The position numbers were made by a program, and so were the translations under genes. This document shows, one piece after another, positions 8,098-16,270 of a stretch of 24,862 bases of DNA. The notes beneath the pieces were generated by a model. It was given only the letters and a program-made list of their open reading frames with translations. It had not been told where the DNA came from and did not search any database. Positions within the stretch are counted from its first letter, which is position 1, and each line of letters starts with the position of its first letter. The stretch comes from Phycisphaerae bacterium (GTDB lineage Bacteria; Planctomycetota; Phycisphaerae; Phycisphaerales; SM1A02). Where the stretch lies: contig PKCT01000154.1 in the NCBI GenBank assembly GCA_002862325.1, positions 1 to 24,862 on the forward strand, in the 5' to 3' direction.

Positions 8098-8733
8098 ATG
8101 ACTCGTACGACGTTCGCCACATTCGTGGCCTGCGCGGGGATTGCATCCGCATCCGCCCATGCCGACCTCGCCACCTACACCTGGGAATTCCGTTCCACTG
8201 GTTCGGGGGCGATCAGCACCTCGACCTTCGGCCCAGCCGACATCACCATCACCGCCTACCTCGACACCGCCGATGCGGTCGATACGACTCCCGCCGGTTT
8301 CGGAACCGGAAGCCAGGTGTTCATCCCATCCGGCGGCCAGGACTCCTACGTCGAAATCGACGTCTTCGGCGTCCAGTGGGGTCTGCGGCCCACCCAGGAC
8401 CTGTGGTTCCAGCACCTCGAACTCGACGGCGGCGGTACCGCATTCGGACTCACGACGGACGACGTCGTCGGCCCCGACTACGACCCCGATACAGAGGCCT
8501 TGTTCGGCGGCATCACCCCGCTCGATCTGACGCTCGAGAGCTCGTTCGGTCCGACTGCGATGACCGTCTTTCCCGGGCTCGCCGACTTCCTCATCGCCAC
8601 CGGCCTCGGCGACCTGGCGCTCGAGAGCTACGACAACATCACGATGTCGGCTTCCGTCGTCCCCGCCCCCGGCGTGGCCTCCCTGTTTGCGTTCGCCGCC
8701 GCGTTCTTCCGACGCCGACGTCGCACGGCCTGA
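8098..8733 (+). CDS. Secreted protein with PEP-CTERM-type C-terminal sorting signal
   Basis: A 211-residue protein with an N-terminal signal peptide (residues ~1-22, ending ASAHA) and a C-terminal tail made of VPAPG, a hydrophobic helix (about residues 193-203) and a basic end FFRRRRRTA. That tripartite tail is the exosortase recognition signal of PEP-CTERM proteins, here with the variant PAPG. The middle (residues ~25-185) is rich in Thr, Gly and Asp with no Cys and no recognisable enzyme motif, as usual for this class of exported surface or matrix proteins. An AGGAG ribosome-binding site precedes the ATG, and a strong terminator follows at 8759, so this is probably a single-gene transcript. 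No exosortase gene lies in the window. Function beyond surface sorting is unknown. Confidence 0.85.
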   Translation: MTRTTFATFVACAGIASASAHADLATYTWEFRSTGSGAISTSTFGPADITITAYLDTADAVDTTPAGFGTGSQVFIPSGGQDSYVEIDVFGVQWGLRPTQDLWFQHLELDGGGTAFGLTTDDVVGPDYDPDTEALFGGITPLDLTLESSFGPTAMTVFPGLADFLIATGLGDLALESYDNITMSASVVPAPGVASLFAFAAAFFRRRRRTA

Positions 8734-8758
8734 TCGCGCCGAACCCGCATCCCGACAC

Positions 8759-8791
8759 GAGGGCCACGTCCATCCGGGCGTGGCCCTCTTT
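8759..8791 (+). terminator. Rho-independent terminator after the PEP-CTERM gene
   Basis: A perfect 10-base-pair stem (gagggccacg at 8759-8768 with cgtggccctc at 8779-8788) closes a ten-base loop and is followed by TTT. It begins 25 bases after the stop codon of the preceding gene. This is the best terminator-like structure in the window. Confidence 0.85.
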
Positions 8792-8848
8792 CGTGAATCG
8801 CGGTCGATCCGAAGATCGTCCATGACGTGACCAGACATCGACCCGGGC

Positions 8849-9014
8849 ATGTTGGTGCGCGATGGAGGTGCACACGCCATCGACCGGTCGCCACTCGACC
8901 CACGGAACCTCGTCTTGATCATCTTCGATCAGTGGCGAGGCGACTGGTGCGAGCCGGAATCTCCAGTCGTCGACCTCCCCACATCTTCGGCCTCTCCCGC
9001 GACGGATGGTCCGC
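8849..9014 (+). pseudogene. Frameshifted 5' fragment of a sulfatase gene
   Basis: In the frame of the ATG at 8849 the sequence reads NLVLIIFDQWRGDW followed by PVVDLP, the N-terminal beta strand and first metal-binding region (Asp-Gln) of alkaline-phosphatase-superfamily sulfatases. At a run of four C (8977-8980) the frame is lost; adding one C would restore PVVDLPHIFGLSRDGWSAR, which continues the sulfatase pattern smoothly. After that the sulfatase stops: the catalytic Cys signature (C-x-P-S-R) is missing and sulfotransferase-like sequence follows. The most economical reading is a one-base deletion plus a larger internal deletion in an old sulfatase-sulfotransferase pair. A base-calling error could explain the frameshift, but not the missing body of the gene. 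Confidence 0.7.
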
Positions 9015-9246
9015 CCGCTTCATCCTGCTCGTACGAAATCCGTTCGACGCGTATGCAGCCTCCAAGCCGCACGATCCCGGCATTCTGGACGAGACCGCCT
9101 CTGCGCATCACGATCCGAGGGCCTTCGGGGAGCACTGGTCGAGGCTCTCCCCCCAATTTCATGGCCTCGCCACCGATGCGCGATGTCTCCTCGTCAGATA
9201 CGAGGCGCTCCAGGAGAGCATGCCGGCCGTTCGTACCCATACCCGC
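9015..9246 (+). pseudogene. Internal fragment of a sulfotransferase gene
   Basis: In the frame that begins before 9000, the sequence reads FILLVRNPFDAYAASK, which matches the 3'-phosphate-binding element of PAPS-dependent sulfotransferases (Arg...Ser), then about 50 residues later LLVRYEAL, the usual next conserved strand. The upstream P-loop that binds the 5'-phosphosulfate is missing, and similarity ends near 9246 with no C-terminal domain, so the fragment cannot be a working enzyme. It is joined directly and in frame to the tail of the sulfatase fragment. The open frame runs on into the downstream membrane protein gene, which probably has its own start. Confidence 0.65.
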
Positions 9247-9402
9247 GTGGCCGACATCGCGCCGACCGACGAACCGACGGTCGATCCCGGACCAGCCGGC
9301 CGCCGAGGCTCGACGACATCTCGGGCACCGAACGACACCGTTCGAGGGCGGTTAGCATTCACCGAGATCACGCGAACTCCCTCATTCCTCCGATACATCA
9401 CC

Positions 9403-10602
9403 GTGCCGACTCCAAAGAGACATCCCATACCGATCGGTATCTACGCCCTCGTGGCGTCCGTCTCCATCGTCTTCGCCTTCATCGGCGCGTTCGATCGGGC
9501 ACGCACCGGCATGTATCTCGGAACCGCGGCCCTCACGCTCCTCCTGACCTACGCCGCCTACCTCGCGGTTCCCATGCTCGAACGCCCTGACCGGCGGTTG
9601 GCGGGTACCGTCGCGCTGGCTGCGATGACGCTGATCTGGGGGGCGCTCGTGTTCCTCGTCTGGAACGCGCACTTCGGCTGGATACAGGCCCAGGCGGCGG
9701 AGAAGGTCGGCGTCAGCCTGACCTTCATGACGATGACGGTCCTTCCCGTGGTCCACGCGTCTCTGCGATTGAAGCGACCTCGGTGGCAGGCCTCCGCCTG
9801 GGTGCAACTGATCGGCTTCGGAGCCATCGGAATCTTCGCCACGGCTTCGATCTGGGCGGAATGGCAAGGCGAGGTCGTGGTCACCACGATCTTCGCCACC
9901 GCCTGCGCCACGATCCTCATCGCAATGCTGCAGGCTCGCTCCCGCATGCCGTGGTGGGCCCGGCATGGCATGAGCCTGATTGCGCTTGCGGCATCGCTCA
10001 CGTGGCTCCGCCTCTTCCTGGGGACCTACGACCCCGCATCGGCCTTCTCTTGGGATCCGAGCGTCGAGACCCTCGAGTTCCTGACCGGTTGCATGTTGAC
10101 CGGGTACGCGCTGGCCCTGATCTTCGGCTCGTTGAACCTCTTTCTCATGCCGCCCGTCTCGAACCGCGAGTGGCTGCGGTGGACGAGCTTCGCCCTGGTC
10201 GCCATCACCGTGGCGCTCTTCACCGCCTTCTTGTTCGACGTCGGCGCGGCGATCTGGAGCGTCGGCGTGCAGGCCGGCTCGTCCGAGGCGCTGCTGCTTC
10301 TCCGCCTTGGATTCGCGTCGGGCATCGTGAGCATCGCCTTGACCCTCCTCTATCTCAGCCTTCTTCGCCTCAACATCACCGATGATGGGATGGAGAAGAC
10401 CGCGTCCCTGGCGATCACGTGCCCGCGCTGCCGACGCCCGACGGAACTGCAGACGGGACACCAGACCTGCCCCCACTGCGAACTCGCGTTCCGCATCTTC
10501 TTCGACCGCCCGGGCTGCCGACGCTGCGGCCACGGCGTCGACCCCGAGACGAGCGACCGCTGCACGGAATGCGGAACCCCGATCTTCGTTGCGGCGACGT
10601 GA
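9403..10602 (+). CDS. Polytopic membrane protein with C-terminal zinc ribbons
   Basis: The open frame extends far upstream through the sulfotransferase remnant; the GTG at 9403 lies just before the first transmembrane helix and gives about 399 residues, while an ATG at 9511 would cut off one helix. No clear ribosome-binding site decides between them. About ten hydrophobic helices are visible from residue ~8 to ~330. The C-terminal ~65 residues carry two zinc-ribbon-like units: CPRC with CPHC, and CRRC with CTEC. Such membrane proteins with cytosolic zinc ribbons are frequent in planctomycetes; their role is unknown. The family is not one I can name. The following gene is convergent, so this is likely transcribed alone. 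Confidence 0.75.
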   Translation: MPTPKRHPIPIGIYALVASVSIVFAFIGAFDRARTGMYLGTAALTLLLTYAAYLAVPMLERPDRRLAGTVALAAMTLIWGALVFLVWNAHFGWIQAQAAEKVGVSLTFMTMTVLPVVHASLRLKRPRWQASAWVQLIGFGAIGIFATASIWAEWQGEVVVTTIFATACATILIAMLQARSRMPWWARHGMSLIALAASLTWLRLFLGTYDPASAFSWDPSVETLEFLTGCMLTGYALALIFGSLNLFLMPPVSNREWLRWTSFALVAITVALFTAFLFDVGAAIWSVGVQAGSSEALLLLRLGFASGIVSIALTLLYLSLLRLNITDDGMEKTASLAITCPRCRRPTELQTGHQTCPHCELAFRIFFDRPGCRRCGHGVDPETSDRCTECGTPIFVAAT

Positions 10603-10714
10603 TCGAGGTGGTCCGACATCTCCGGCCCTCCCCCTCGACCGACTCGCGGTGACCCCACGCGACGCGCCGATCGAGGATCCCGGACGTCATCGAGCACCGT
10701 TGTCTTGAACGGCG

Positions 10715-11017
10715 TCATTCGCCTCGCGACTCGCCTTCTTCGCGCGTGGATTCCGAACGGATCTCCGATCCGGTCATCCACTCGAAGAGTCGAACGAATC
10801 CGAAGAACATCGCGAACATCAGCAGGACCCAGGGCAGGCCACCCGCCCAATGAACCCAGTCGGCCATCGCGGGGGCCGTCCGTTTCAGGACGATCATCAA
10901 GCCCGAATAGAGCATCAACGTGCCCGAAATGGCCAGGATCATCGCGATCACCATCACGACGACAGACCTGGGCTTCGCCCGACGTCTGCGCGGCCGTGTC
11001 TTCGTCGGTGACGCCAT
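10715..11017 (-). CDS. Small two-helix membrane protein, unknown function
   Basis: A 100-residue protein with a very basic N-terminus (KTRPRRRRAKPR, residues ~6-17), one helix at residues ~19-45 and a second at ~56-78, and a charged C-terminus. The positive N-terminal arm suggests it stays in the cytoplasm. An AAGG ribosome-binding site sits eight bases before the ATG, and a second purine-rich GGAGGA lies further upstream. A longer overlapping frame on this strand codes for an Arg-rich, non-hydrophobic product and is judged a shadow. The gene faces the zinc-ribbon membrane gene and diverges from the RNA helicase. No family recognised. Confidence 0.7.
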   Translation of the reverse strand: MASPTKTRPRRRRAKPRSVVVMVIAMILAISGTLMLYSGLMIVLKRTAPAMADWVHWAGGLPWVLLMFAMFFGFVRLFEWMTGSEIRSESTREEGESRGE

Positions 11018-11243
11018 TCACGGACCTTACCGGTCCTCCCCGGAAGCGGGCAACCACAGCGCTCACCGAGCCCAGAATCCGACGGTGGAAACGGGAACGG
11101 GATACCATGAGCCGACCAAGGGAGGGACTCGGCGTTGGTTCGCCGAAGATCCTGGTACCACGCGGCCTCAGAGCCCCCGATCCCTACGGCCACGGATGCC
11201 GACTCTTCCGGACCCGGGATCGCCCTTCACTGGTACCCGCACC

Positions 11244-12938
11244 ATGAGTTTCGAACAGTTCAAGCTGTCGCCTCCGATTCTCCATGCGGTCGCGGCCGAA
11301 GGCTACGACACACCGTCGCCGATCCAGGCGGGGGTCATCCCGCCCGCCCTCAAGGGCAGGGACATCCTCGGGACGGCGCAGACCGGCACCGGAAAGACCG
11401 CGGCCTTCGCCCTTCCGATCATCCACCGCCTGACCGATCGTTCCTCCAAGCCATCCTCGGGCAAGGGACCACCGCGCGGACGCGGACGCGCCGCCCGCGC
11501 GCTCGTCCTCTGTCCCACCCGGGAGCTGGCGGCCCAGATTCTCGAGTCGTTCGAGACCTACGGCCGACGGCTTCCCCTGAAGTCGACCGCGATCTACGGT
11601 GGCGTGGGCCAGGGGAAGCAGGTCTCCGCGATCCGTTCCGGCGTCGACGTCGTGGTCGCCTGTCCCGGCCGCCTGCTCGACCTGATCGGCCAGGGGCACC
11701 TGGATCTCACCCGGATAAAGACGGTGGTCCTCGACGAGGCCGATCGCATGCTCGACATGGGGTTCATCCACCCCATCCGGCGGATCATGGCGGAAATCCC
11801 GTCCGATCGACAGACCATGCTTCTGTCCGCGACGATCTCCAAGGAGATCCGAACCCTCGCAGACGACCTGCTCCACAAGCCCGTCGTCGTCGAGACGGCA
11901 CCCGAATCCTCGACCGCCGAGCTCGTGGATCAGAGGCTCTACCTGGTCGAGAAGGCGAGGAAGTCCGAACTCCTCGTTCGCCTCTTCGAACGCGGCGACA
12001 TGGCTCGAACGCTGGTGTTCACGCGCACCAAGTACGGCGCGGACAAGCTGACCCGCTTCCTGAAGAAGGCCAAGATCAAGGCCGAGGCGATCCACGGCGA
12101 CAAGAGCCAGGGACAGCGGACCCGCGCCATGGAGGCGTTCCGCTCCGGCAAGGCCGAAGCCCTCGTCGCGACCGACGTCGCGGCCAGAGGCATCGACGTC
12201 GACGGCGTGACGCATGTGGTGAACTACGAGATGCCGATCGAGCCCGAGTCCTACGTCCACCGAATCGGTCGCACCGCTCGCGCCGGGGCGAGCGGCCATG
12301 CGATCTCGTTCTGCGACCGCCCCGAGATCGAACTGCTGCGGGCCATCGAACGTCGAACCGATGCGCGTCCGACGCTCGAGACCGACCACGACGACCTGAC
12401 CTACACCATGCCCTCGGACGGGGGGCGGAAGGCGGCGAAGGACGCCAAGGCCGCTCGATCATCGGCGGCGGAGGCGCGTAGCCGTCAGCCGCGACGCTCG
12501 CGGCGAAATCCGCCCCGCAGAAACGCCGGCAGCGGCGAACCGAAGTCGCGTGGGAAGGATTCCGGAGGCTCGGGGTTCTCGAAGTCCAAGCGCACGACGA
12601 AGCCGACCGGAACAACCTCCGAGTCCTCCCCCGCCAACGACGCCACGCGGCGCTCGGAGAAGCCGAAGCGCGCGGGAGGGAAGGGCGGCACGTCGCACGG
12701 ACCGAGAAAGAAGACCGCGATGAGAGCCCCTGGATCGAGCAACTCGGATCGAAGGAAGACGTCCCACAAGAAGAACAGGGCCAAGAAGACGGGCACGGCG
12801 GCGTCTCCGGCGAAGAATCGTCACGCCAAGAAACACAAGAAGTCGGCCAAGTCCTCGCCGAACGGTTTCGGAAAGGGACGTCGATCACAGAGCGCTGCGA
12901 AGAGATCGCGCCGCGGAAGCGGTGGCTCCGGTCCCTAA
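11244..12938 (+). CDS. rhlE: DEAD-box RNA helicase, RhlE type, with long basic tail
   Basis: A 564-residue ATP-dependent RNA helicase. Starting at the ATG at 11244 gives the normal family N-terminus (MSFEQFKLSPPIL). Motifs occur in order: Q motif GYDTPSPIQ (20-28), Walker A AQTGTGKT with Lys51, PTRELAAQ (91-98), DEAD (164-167), SAT (195-197), and later VATDVAARGIDV and HRIGRTARAG. The conserved core ends near residue 375. Residues ~395-564 form a Lys/Arg/Ser/Gly-rich disordered tail, much longer than in typical RhlE proteins and likely to bind RNA. RhlE proteins act in ribosome assembly and RNA turnover. No strong ribosome-binding site precedes the ATG. The gene converges with the permease gene, with only 17 bases between stops. 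Confidence 0.93.
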   Translation: MSFEQFKLSPPILHAVAAEGYDTPSPIQAGVIPPALKGRDILGTAQTGTGKTAAFALPIIHRLTDRSSKPSSGKGPPRGRGRAARALVLCPTRELAAQILESFETYGRRLPLKSTAIYGGVGQGKQVSAIRSGVDVVVACPGRLLDLIGQGHLDLTRIKTVVLDEADRMLDMGFIHPIRRIMAEIPSDRQTMLLSATISKEIRTLADDLLHKPVVVETAPESSTAELVDQRLYLVEKARKSELLVRLFERGDMARTLVFTRTKYGADKLTRFLKKAKIKAEAIHGDKSQGQRTRAMEAFRSGKAEALVATDVAARGIDVDGVTHVVNYEMPIEPESYVHRIGRTARAGASGHAISFCDRPEIELLRAIERRTDARPTLETDHDDLTYTMPSDGGRKAAKDAKAARSSAAEARSRQPRRSRRNPPRRNAGSGEPKSRGKDSGGSGFSKSKRTTKPTGTTSESSPANDATRRSEKPKRAGGKGGTSHGPRKKTAMRAPGSSNSDRRKTSHKKNRAKKTGTAASPAKNRHAKKHKKSAKSSPNGFGKGRRSQSAAKRSRRGSGGSGP

Positions 12939-12955
12939 TTTCTAGGACAGCGACC

Positions 12956-14413
12956 TCAGTCGCCGCGACGCCAGGAGGTTCGGGTCTCGAGCACGCCCGG
13001 CAAGCCCGGACGATCGCGCCACGCGGGGTTGCGAAACCTGTACAGAACAAGCGGAACGACGAGGATCGTCACGAAGACGCCGAAGAGCGCTGGCGTGAAG
13101 ACCGCGCCCGACATCTTCATCGCCTGGGTCTCGGGCGGCCAGAACATGATCACGATCCCGGCCACCGCGGTCAGCGCGCCGCCACCCGCGACGATCAGCA
13201 GCCCGACCAGGCCCCCGGGGATCCGAAAGGCCCGCGGAACGTCCGGCTGGCGGATCCGGAGGACGATCACCGAGAGGAACATGAGCAGGTACATGACGAG
13301 GTAGATCTGGGCGGAGGCGATCGTCAGGAAGTAGAAGACCCGATTGAGGTCAACGAAGAACATGAGCAGGCAGAACACCGACACGATGACGGCCTGGAGG
13401 ATCATCACGTTTCGCGGCGCTCCCCCTTCTGTGGTCCGCTGGAAGGCCGGAGGAATGAGCCCGTCCTCGGCCGCGACCCGGAGCGACTCGGTCGGCCCGA
13501 TCACCCACACCATGATGTGTCCGATCATCCCCGCGAGCGCGAATATCGCGAGTACGGGCACCAACCAGGCGACGCCCAGCGGCGTGAACACCGCCTGGAA
13601 GACCTGCAACGTGCCCGCGGCGAGATCGATCTCCGCGATCGGGACGAGAATCGCGACACTCAGCGCGCCGAGAATCGACATCGCGAGCACCAGGATTCCG
13701 GAGATCAGAAGAGACATGGGAATCGATCGCTGCGGATTGTCCACGTGCCGGAAATGGACGGCGTTGACCTCGAGCCCGGACAGGAACGAGAAGATCGCCG
13801 CGATCCCCACGACCTGTCCGATCGAATCGATGCGCGGCACGACGTCGGCCCACTGGAGGGGAATCGCCGAGTCCCGCCCGTCCAACAGCCACCAGGATGC
13901 GAGCGCGATCGCGAGTCCGACCGGAAAGAGCGTGCCGACGTAGAGAAGAATCGTCGTGAGCCATCCGCTCACGCGGAGCCCTCGGAAGTTCAACAGCGTC
14001 GCTACCCAGAAGATGGAGAGGCTAGTGAAGACCTTGAACCAGCCGACGTCGTGGAGCGACGGCGCGATCACGTACGAAAGCGACACGGCACAGACCGCGA
14101 GAACGGTCGGATACCAAACCAGGATCTGGAGCCACTGGCACCAGATCCCGAGGAACGCCCATCGTTCGCCGAGGGCCTCGCGGATCCAGCGATAGACCCC
14201 GCCGTCGCGAGGCCAGCCAACGCCGAGTTCCGCCGCCACCAATCCGACCGGCAGGAAGAAGCAGAGCGTGAAGAAGCCGTAGTAGATGATCAACGGCAGG
14301 CCGAAGGCCCCGACCTCGGGCAACCCCTCGAGCCCCACCACGACCGCGGCGTTCATCATCGCCAGGACGAAGAGCGAGATTCGTTTACCTGGTGCGGGGG
14401 CCGGACCTGACAT
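12956..14413 (-). CDS. APC-superfamily amino acid permease
   Basis: A 485-residue inner-membrane transporter with about twelve hydrophobic helices. The N-terminal region (SLFVLAMMNAAVVVGLEGLP and the Gly-rich DGGVYRWI near residue 82) resembles amino acid-polyamine-organocation transporters, closest by eye to the glutamate:GABA antiporter-like branch. The ATG at 14413 is chosen; an in-frame ATG nine codons upstream at 14440 is possible, and neither has a convincing ribosome-binding site. Still earlier starts would read into the nitrilase gene. It lies 52 bases after the nitrilase-family gene on the same strand, so it is probably the last gene of that operon and may import the hydrolase's substrate or exchange its product. 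Substrate not determinable. Confidence 0.88.
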   Translation of the reverse strand: MSGPAPAPGKRISLFVLAMMNAAVVVGLEGLPEVGAFGLPLIIYYGFFTLCFFLPVGLVAAELGVGWPRDGGVYRWIREALGERWAFLGIWCQWLQILVWYPTVLAVCAVSLSYVIAPSLHDVGWFKVFTSLSIFWVATLLNFRGLRVSGWLTTILLYVGTLFPVGLAIALASWWLLDGRDSAIPLQWADVVPRIDSIGQVVGIAAIFSFLSGLEVNAVHFRHVDNPQRSIPMSLLISGILVLAMSILGALSVAILVPIAEIDLAAGTLQVFQAVFTPLGVAWLVPVLAIFALAGMIGHIMVWVIGPTESLRVAAEDGLIPPAFQRTTEGGAPRNVMILQAVIVSVFCLLMFFVDLNRVFYFLTIASAQIYLVMYLLMFLSVIVLRIRQPDVPRAFRIPGGLVGLLIVAGGGALTAVAGIVIMFWPPETQAMKMSGAVFTPALFGVFVTILVVPLVLYRFRNPAWRDRPGLPGVLETRTSWRRGD

Positions 14414-14465
14414 GCATCGACGGTAACCGATGGTCGGCATGCTCGCTCGGTACGCCGCCTCCGCT

Positions 14466-15299
14466 TCAAGGCTCGGGAATCGGCCGGGCTGCGCGCGACG
14501 GCATGGAACGCCACCCGGTCGCGTAAGTCTCCGCCGGGATCGCCAGGTAGCCCGGATAGGCATTCCGCGCCTCGGCCACGGCCTCCGGGTCGACTTCGAC
14601 GAGCGAGATCTTCGCGGTCGACTCGAGACGGATCTCCCCCCTGGGATCCACGGCGATGCTCGGACCACCGAGCGGCGTACCCGGCTCCGGTCGCGGTCGA
14701 TTCGGACTCAGGATCCAGCATCCCGTCACCATCGCATTCGCGCGCCAGATCGTCTTCCAGCGATCGAGCAGTCCGACCTCCGTCGCGCGTGGATTGAGAA
14801 TGCAGTCGGCATCCTGGGCCGCGAGCATCATCGCCCCGTCGGGACGCTGGTTGTCCGAGCAGATCTGAACGCCGATGCGAAGTCCCGCGATCTCGACCAC
14901 CGACGGGGCGCTGAGTCCCGGCTCGTAGTGGGCCGCCTCTCGAAATCCGGGCTCGTCTGGAATGTGGATCTTGTGATAGCGGAGACGTTCCACGCCCGCC
15001 TCGTCCCAAAGCACCGCGGCATTGCGACGTCGACCGTCCGGACACCTTTCTATACCGCCACCGAGCAACGCGATCCCGGCCGTGGACGCCGCACTCGCCT
15101 GCCATGATTCACGCGTCCCTCCCGCCGGTTCCGCGTCCACGTCGTCGGGGCGATCTCGTCCCGGGGCCCAGGCCTGGGCGGGACACTCCGGCAGCACCGC
15201 GAGTCGAGCTCCCGCGTCGACCGCCTCGCCGAGATCGTCGACGAGCGCGTGGTATCCCTCGGGATAGACCTCCGAAATCAGCGCGATTCTCTCAACCAA
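14466..15299 (-). CDS. Nitrilase-superfamily carbon-nitrogen hydrolase
   Basis: A 277-residue cytoplasmic enzyme with the Glu-Lys-Cys triad of the nitrilase superfamily: Glu38 in LPECPAQ, Lys110 in YHKIHIPDEPGFRE, and Cys147 in GVQICSDNQRPD. Members cleave nitriles, amides or N-carbamoyl groups; the RYHKIHIPDEPGF block is usual in amidase and carbamoylase branches. The residue after the catalytic Cys is Ser rather than the common Trp, Tyr or Phe, as in some subfamilies. The start is TTG, supported by an AGGAG site five bases upstream (15305-15309). Neighbours on the same strand are an outer-membrane barrel (38 bases before) and an amino acid permease (52 bases after), suggesting a nitrogen-scavenging operon. 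Substrate is unknown. Confidence 0.9.
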   Translation of the reverse strand: MVERIALISEVYPEGYHALVDDLGEAVDAGARLAVLPECPAQAWAPGRDRPDDVDAEPAGGTRESWQASAASTAGIALLGGGIERCPDGRRRNAAVLWDEAGVERLRYHKIHIPDEPGFREAAHYEPGLSAPSVVEIAGLRIGVQICSDNQRPDGAMMLAAQDADCILNPRATEVGLLDRWKTIWRANAMVTGCWILSPNRPRPEPGTPLGGPSIAVDPRGEIRLESTAKISLVEVDPEAVAEARNAYPGYLAIPAETYATGWRSMPSRAARPIPEP

Positions 15300-15304
15300 A
15301 GCGA

Positions 15305-15309
15305 CTCCT
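15305..15309 (-). promoter_or_regulatory. Ribosome-binding site that sets the TTG start of the nitrilase gene
   Basis: AGGAG on the minus strand lies five bases before a TTG, with no suitable ATG nearby. This supports use of the rare TTG start codon for the nitrilase-family gene. Confidence 0.7.
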
Positions 15310-15337
15310 ATGCATCGGGAGACCGGTCACCAATGCG

Positions 15338-16213
15338 CTAGAACGAGATGGTGAGTTTGGCTCCGATCATCACGTTGTAGATGGAGAAGGCGAGATCGTC
15401 GGAGAACGCGGATCGACTACTGCCCGCGAAGGATGCGTCGAAGCCGAGGGAGACCGAAGACGAGATCCTCCACATCAGATCGATCCCCCCGAGGTAGCGA
15501 ACGGCGACATCACGACCGCTTACGTCCAGGTCGATCGAGCCCGGAAGATAGACGCTCGTGAAGCTTCCACCCGAGATGTCCAGCCAGGAGACCTGCACAC
15601 CGATCCCCGCCGACAGGCCGACCGAGAGGGCGTCGAACTTCGCGAGTTCGTACCTCAGGACGGCATCGATGGGCAGCTGCATGAGCCTCCCGTCCGAAAC
15701 CGTGTAGGAATCCAACGTCACGACGGTGCCGGTGATGTTCTCCGTGGCGAGGAGGTCGATCTTCAGCTCATCGATCGAGTTGTACGCGAAGCCGACCCGT
15801 CCCGAGAGCCGCCACTTCGGGGAGAGGTCGACTCCAGCCGCGAGACTCACCGCCTGGCCCATATCCCACGAGAGGTTCGTGGAGATCCTGACGGGCGCGA
15901 GGCTCAAGAAGGGATCGCCCGACGGTGGGAGATTCCCAAGCGACCGATCCGTGATGCTCGAGCTGCTGACCAGATTGATCCCCGCCCGAATATCGAGGTC
16001 GAGCGAGATCCCGTCGTACCAGTTCCTCTTGACCGTGTCCTCGTCGATGGCGTCGCCGACCGAGACCGTGGACTGCCTCATCGAACCGAGCAGACCAAGC
16101 ACATCGCCGTCAGCGGGGGCAGCCGCGCAGATCGGGGCAACGACCAATCCCAGCAGTACGCCGTATGGACCGAGCCCCAGCTTCCGAGGCCATTTTCCAA
16201 GTTTGTCATTCAT
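15338..16213 (-). CDS. Predicted outer-membrane beta-barrel protein
   Basis: A 291-residue exported protein. A signal peptide covers residues ~1-32 (hydrophobic GVLLGLVVAPICAAA). The mature sequence alternates hydrophobic and polar residues over many short strands, with frequent Gly and aromatic residues, and ends in Phe (AKLTISF), the terminal residue recognised by the outer-membrane barrel assembly machinery. The ATG at 16213 is preceded by AAAGG and gives the signal peptide; an upstream in-frame Met gives a charged, unlikely extension. It sits 57 bases after the beta-propeller lipoprotein gene and 38 bases before the nitrilase gene, all on one strand, so co-transcription is likely. It might be a pore for small solutes, but its family and substrate are not identified. 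Confidence 0.8.
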   Translation of the reverse strand: MNDKLGKWPRKLGLGPYGVLLGLVVAPICAAAPADGDVLGLLGSMRQSTVSVGDAIDEDTVKRNWYDGISLDLDIRAGINLVSSSSITDRSLGNLPPSGDPFLSLAPVRISTNLSWDMGQAVSLAAGVDLSPKWRLSGRVGFAYNSIDELKIDLLATENITGTVVTLDSYTVSDGRLMQLPIDAVLRYELAKFDALSVGLSAGIGVQVSWLDISGGSFTSVYLPGSIDLDVSGRDVAVRYLGGIDLMWRISSSVSLGFDASFAGSSRSAFSDDLAFSIYNVMIGAKLTISF

Positions 16214-16270
16214 CGAGCGACCTTTCGAGATATTTCGGGGGCGCCACCAAAGCGATCGAGGAAGCACGAC

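Noticed and set aside
5484..8174. Very long open frame (896 codons) on the minus strand opposite the GH16, GH5-like and PEP-CTERM genes
   Set aside because: It is antisense to three well-supported secreted proteins, is rich in Arg, Gly, Asp and Val with no recognisable domain, and is explained by the high GC content, which makes stop codons rare in other frames.
8827..9402. Reading the sulfotransferase remnant and the following membrane protein as one 591-residue fusion
   Set aside because: The remnant lacks its P-loop and C-terminal part, and the membrane protein is complete from about 9403, so the shared open frame looks accidental.
11244..12938. The DEAD-box helicase as the missing helicase partner of the ligase-exonuclease pair
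   Set aside because: Its motifs (DEAD, GTGKT, HRIGRTARAG) are RhlE-type RNA helicase motifs, not those of the large Lhr-like ligase-associated helicase, and it lies about 7 kb away.
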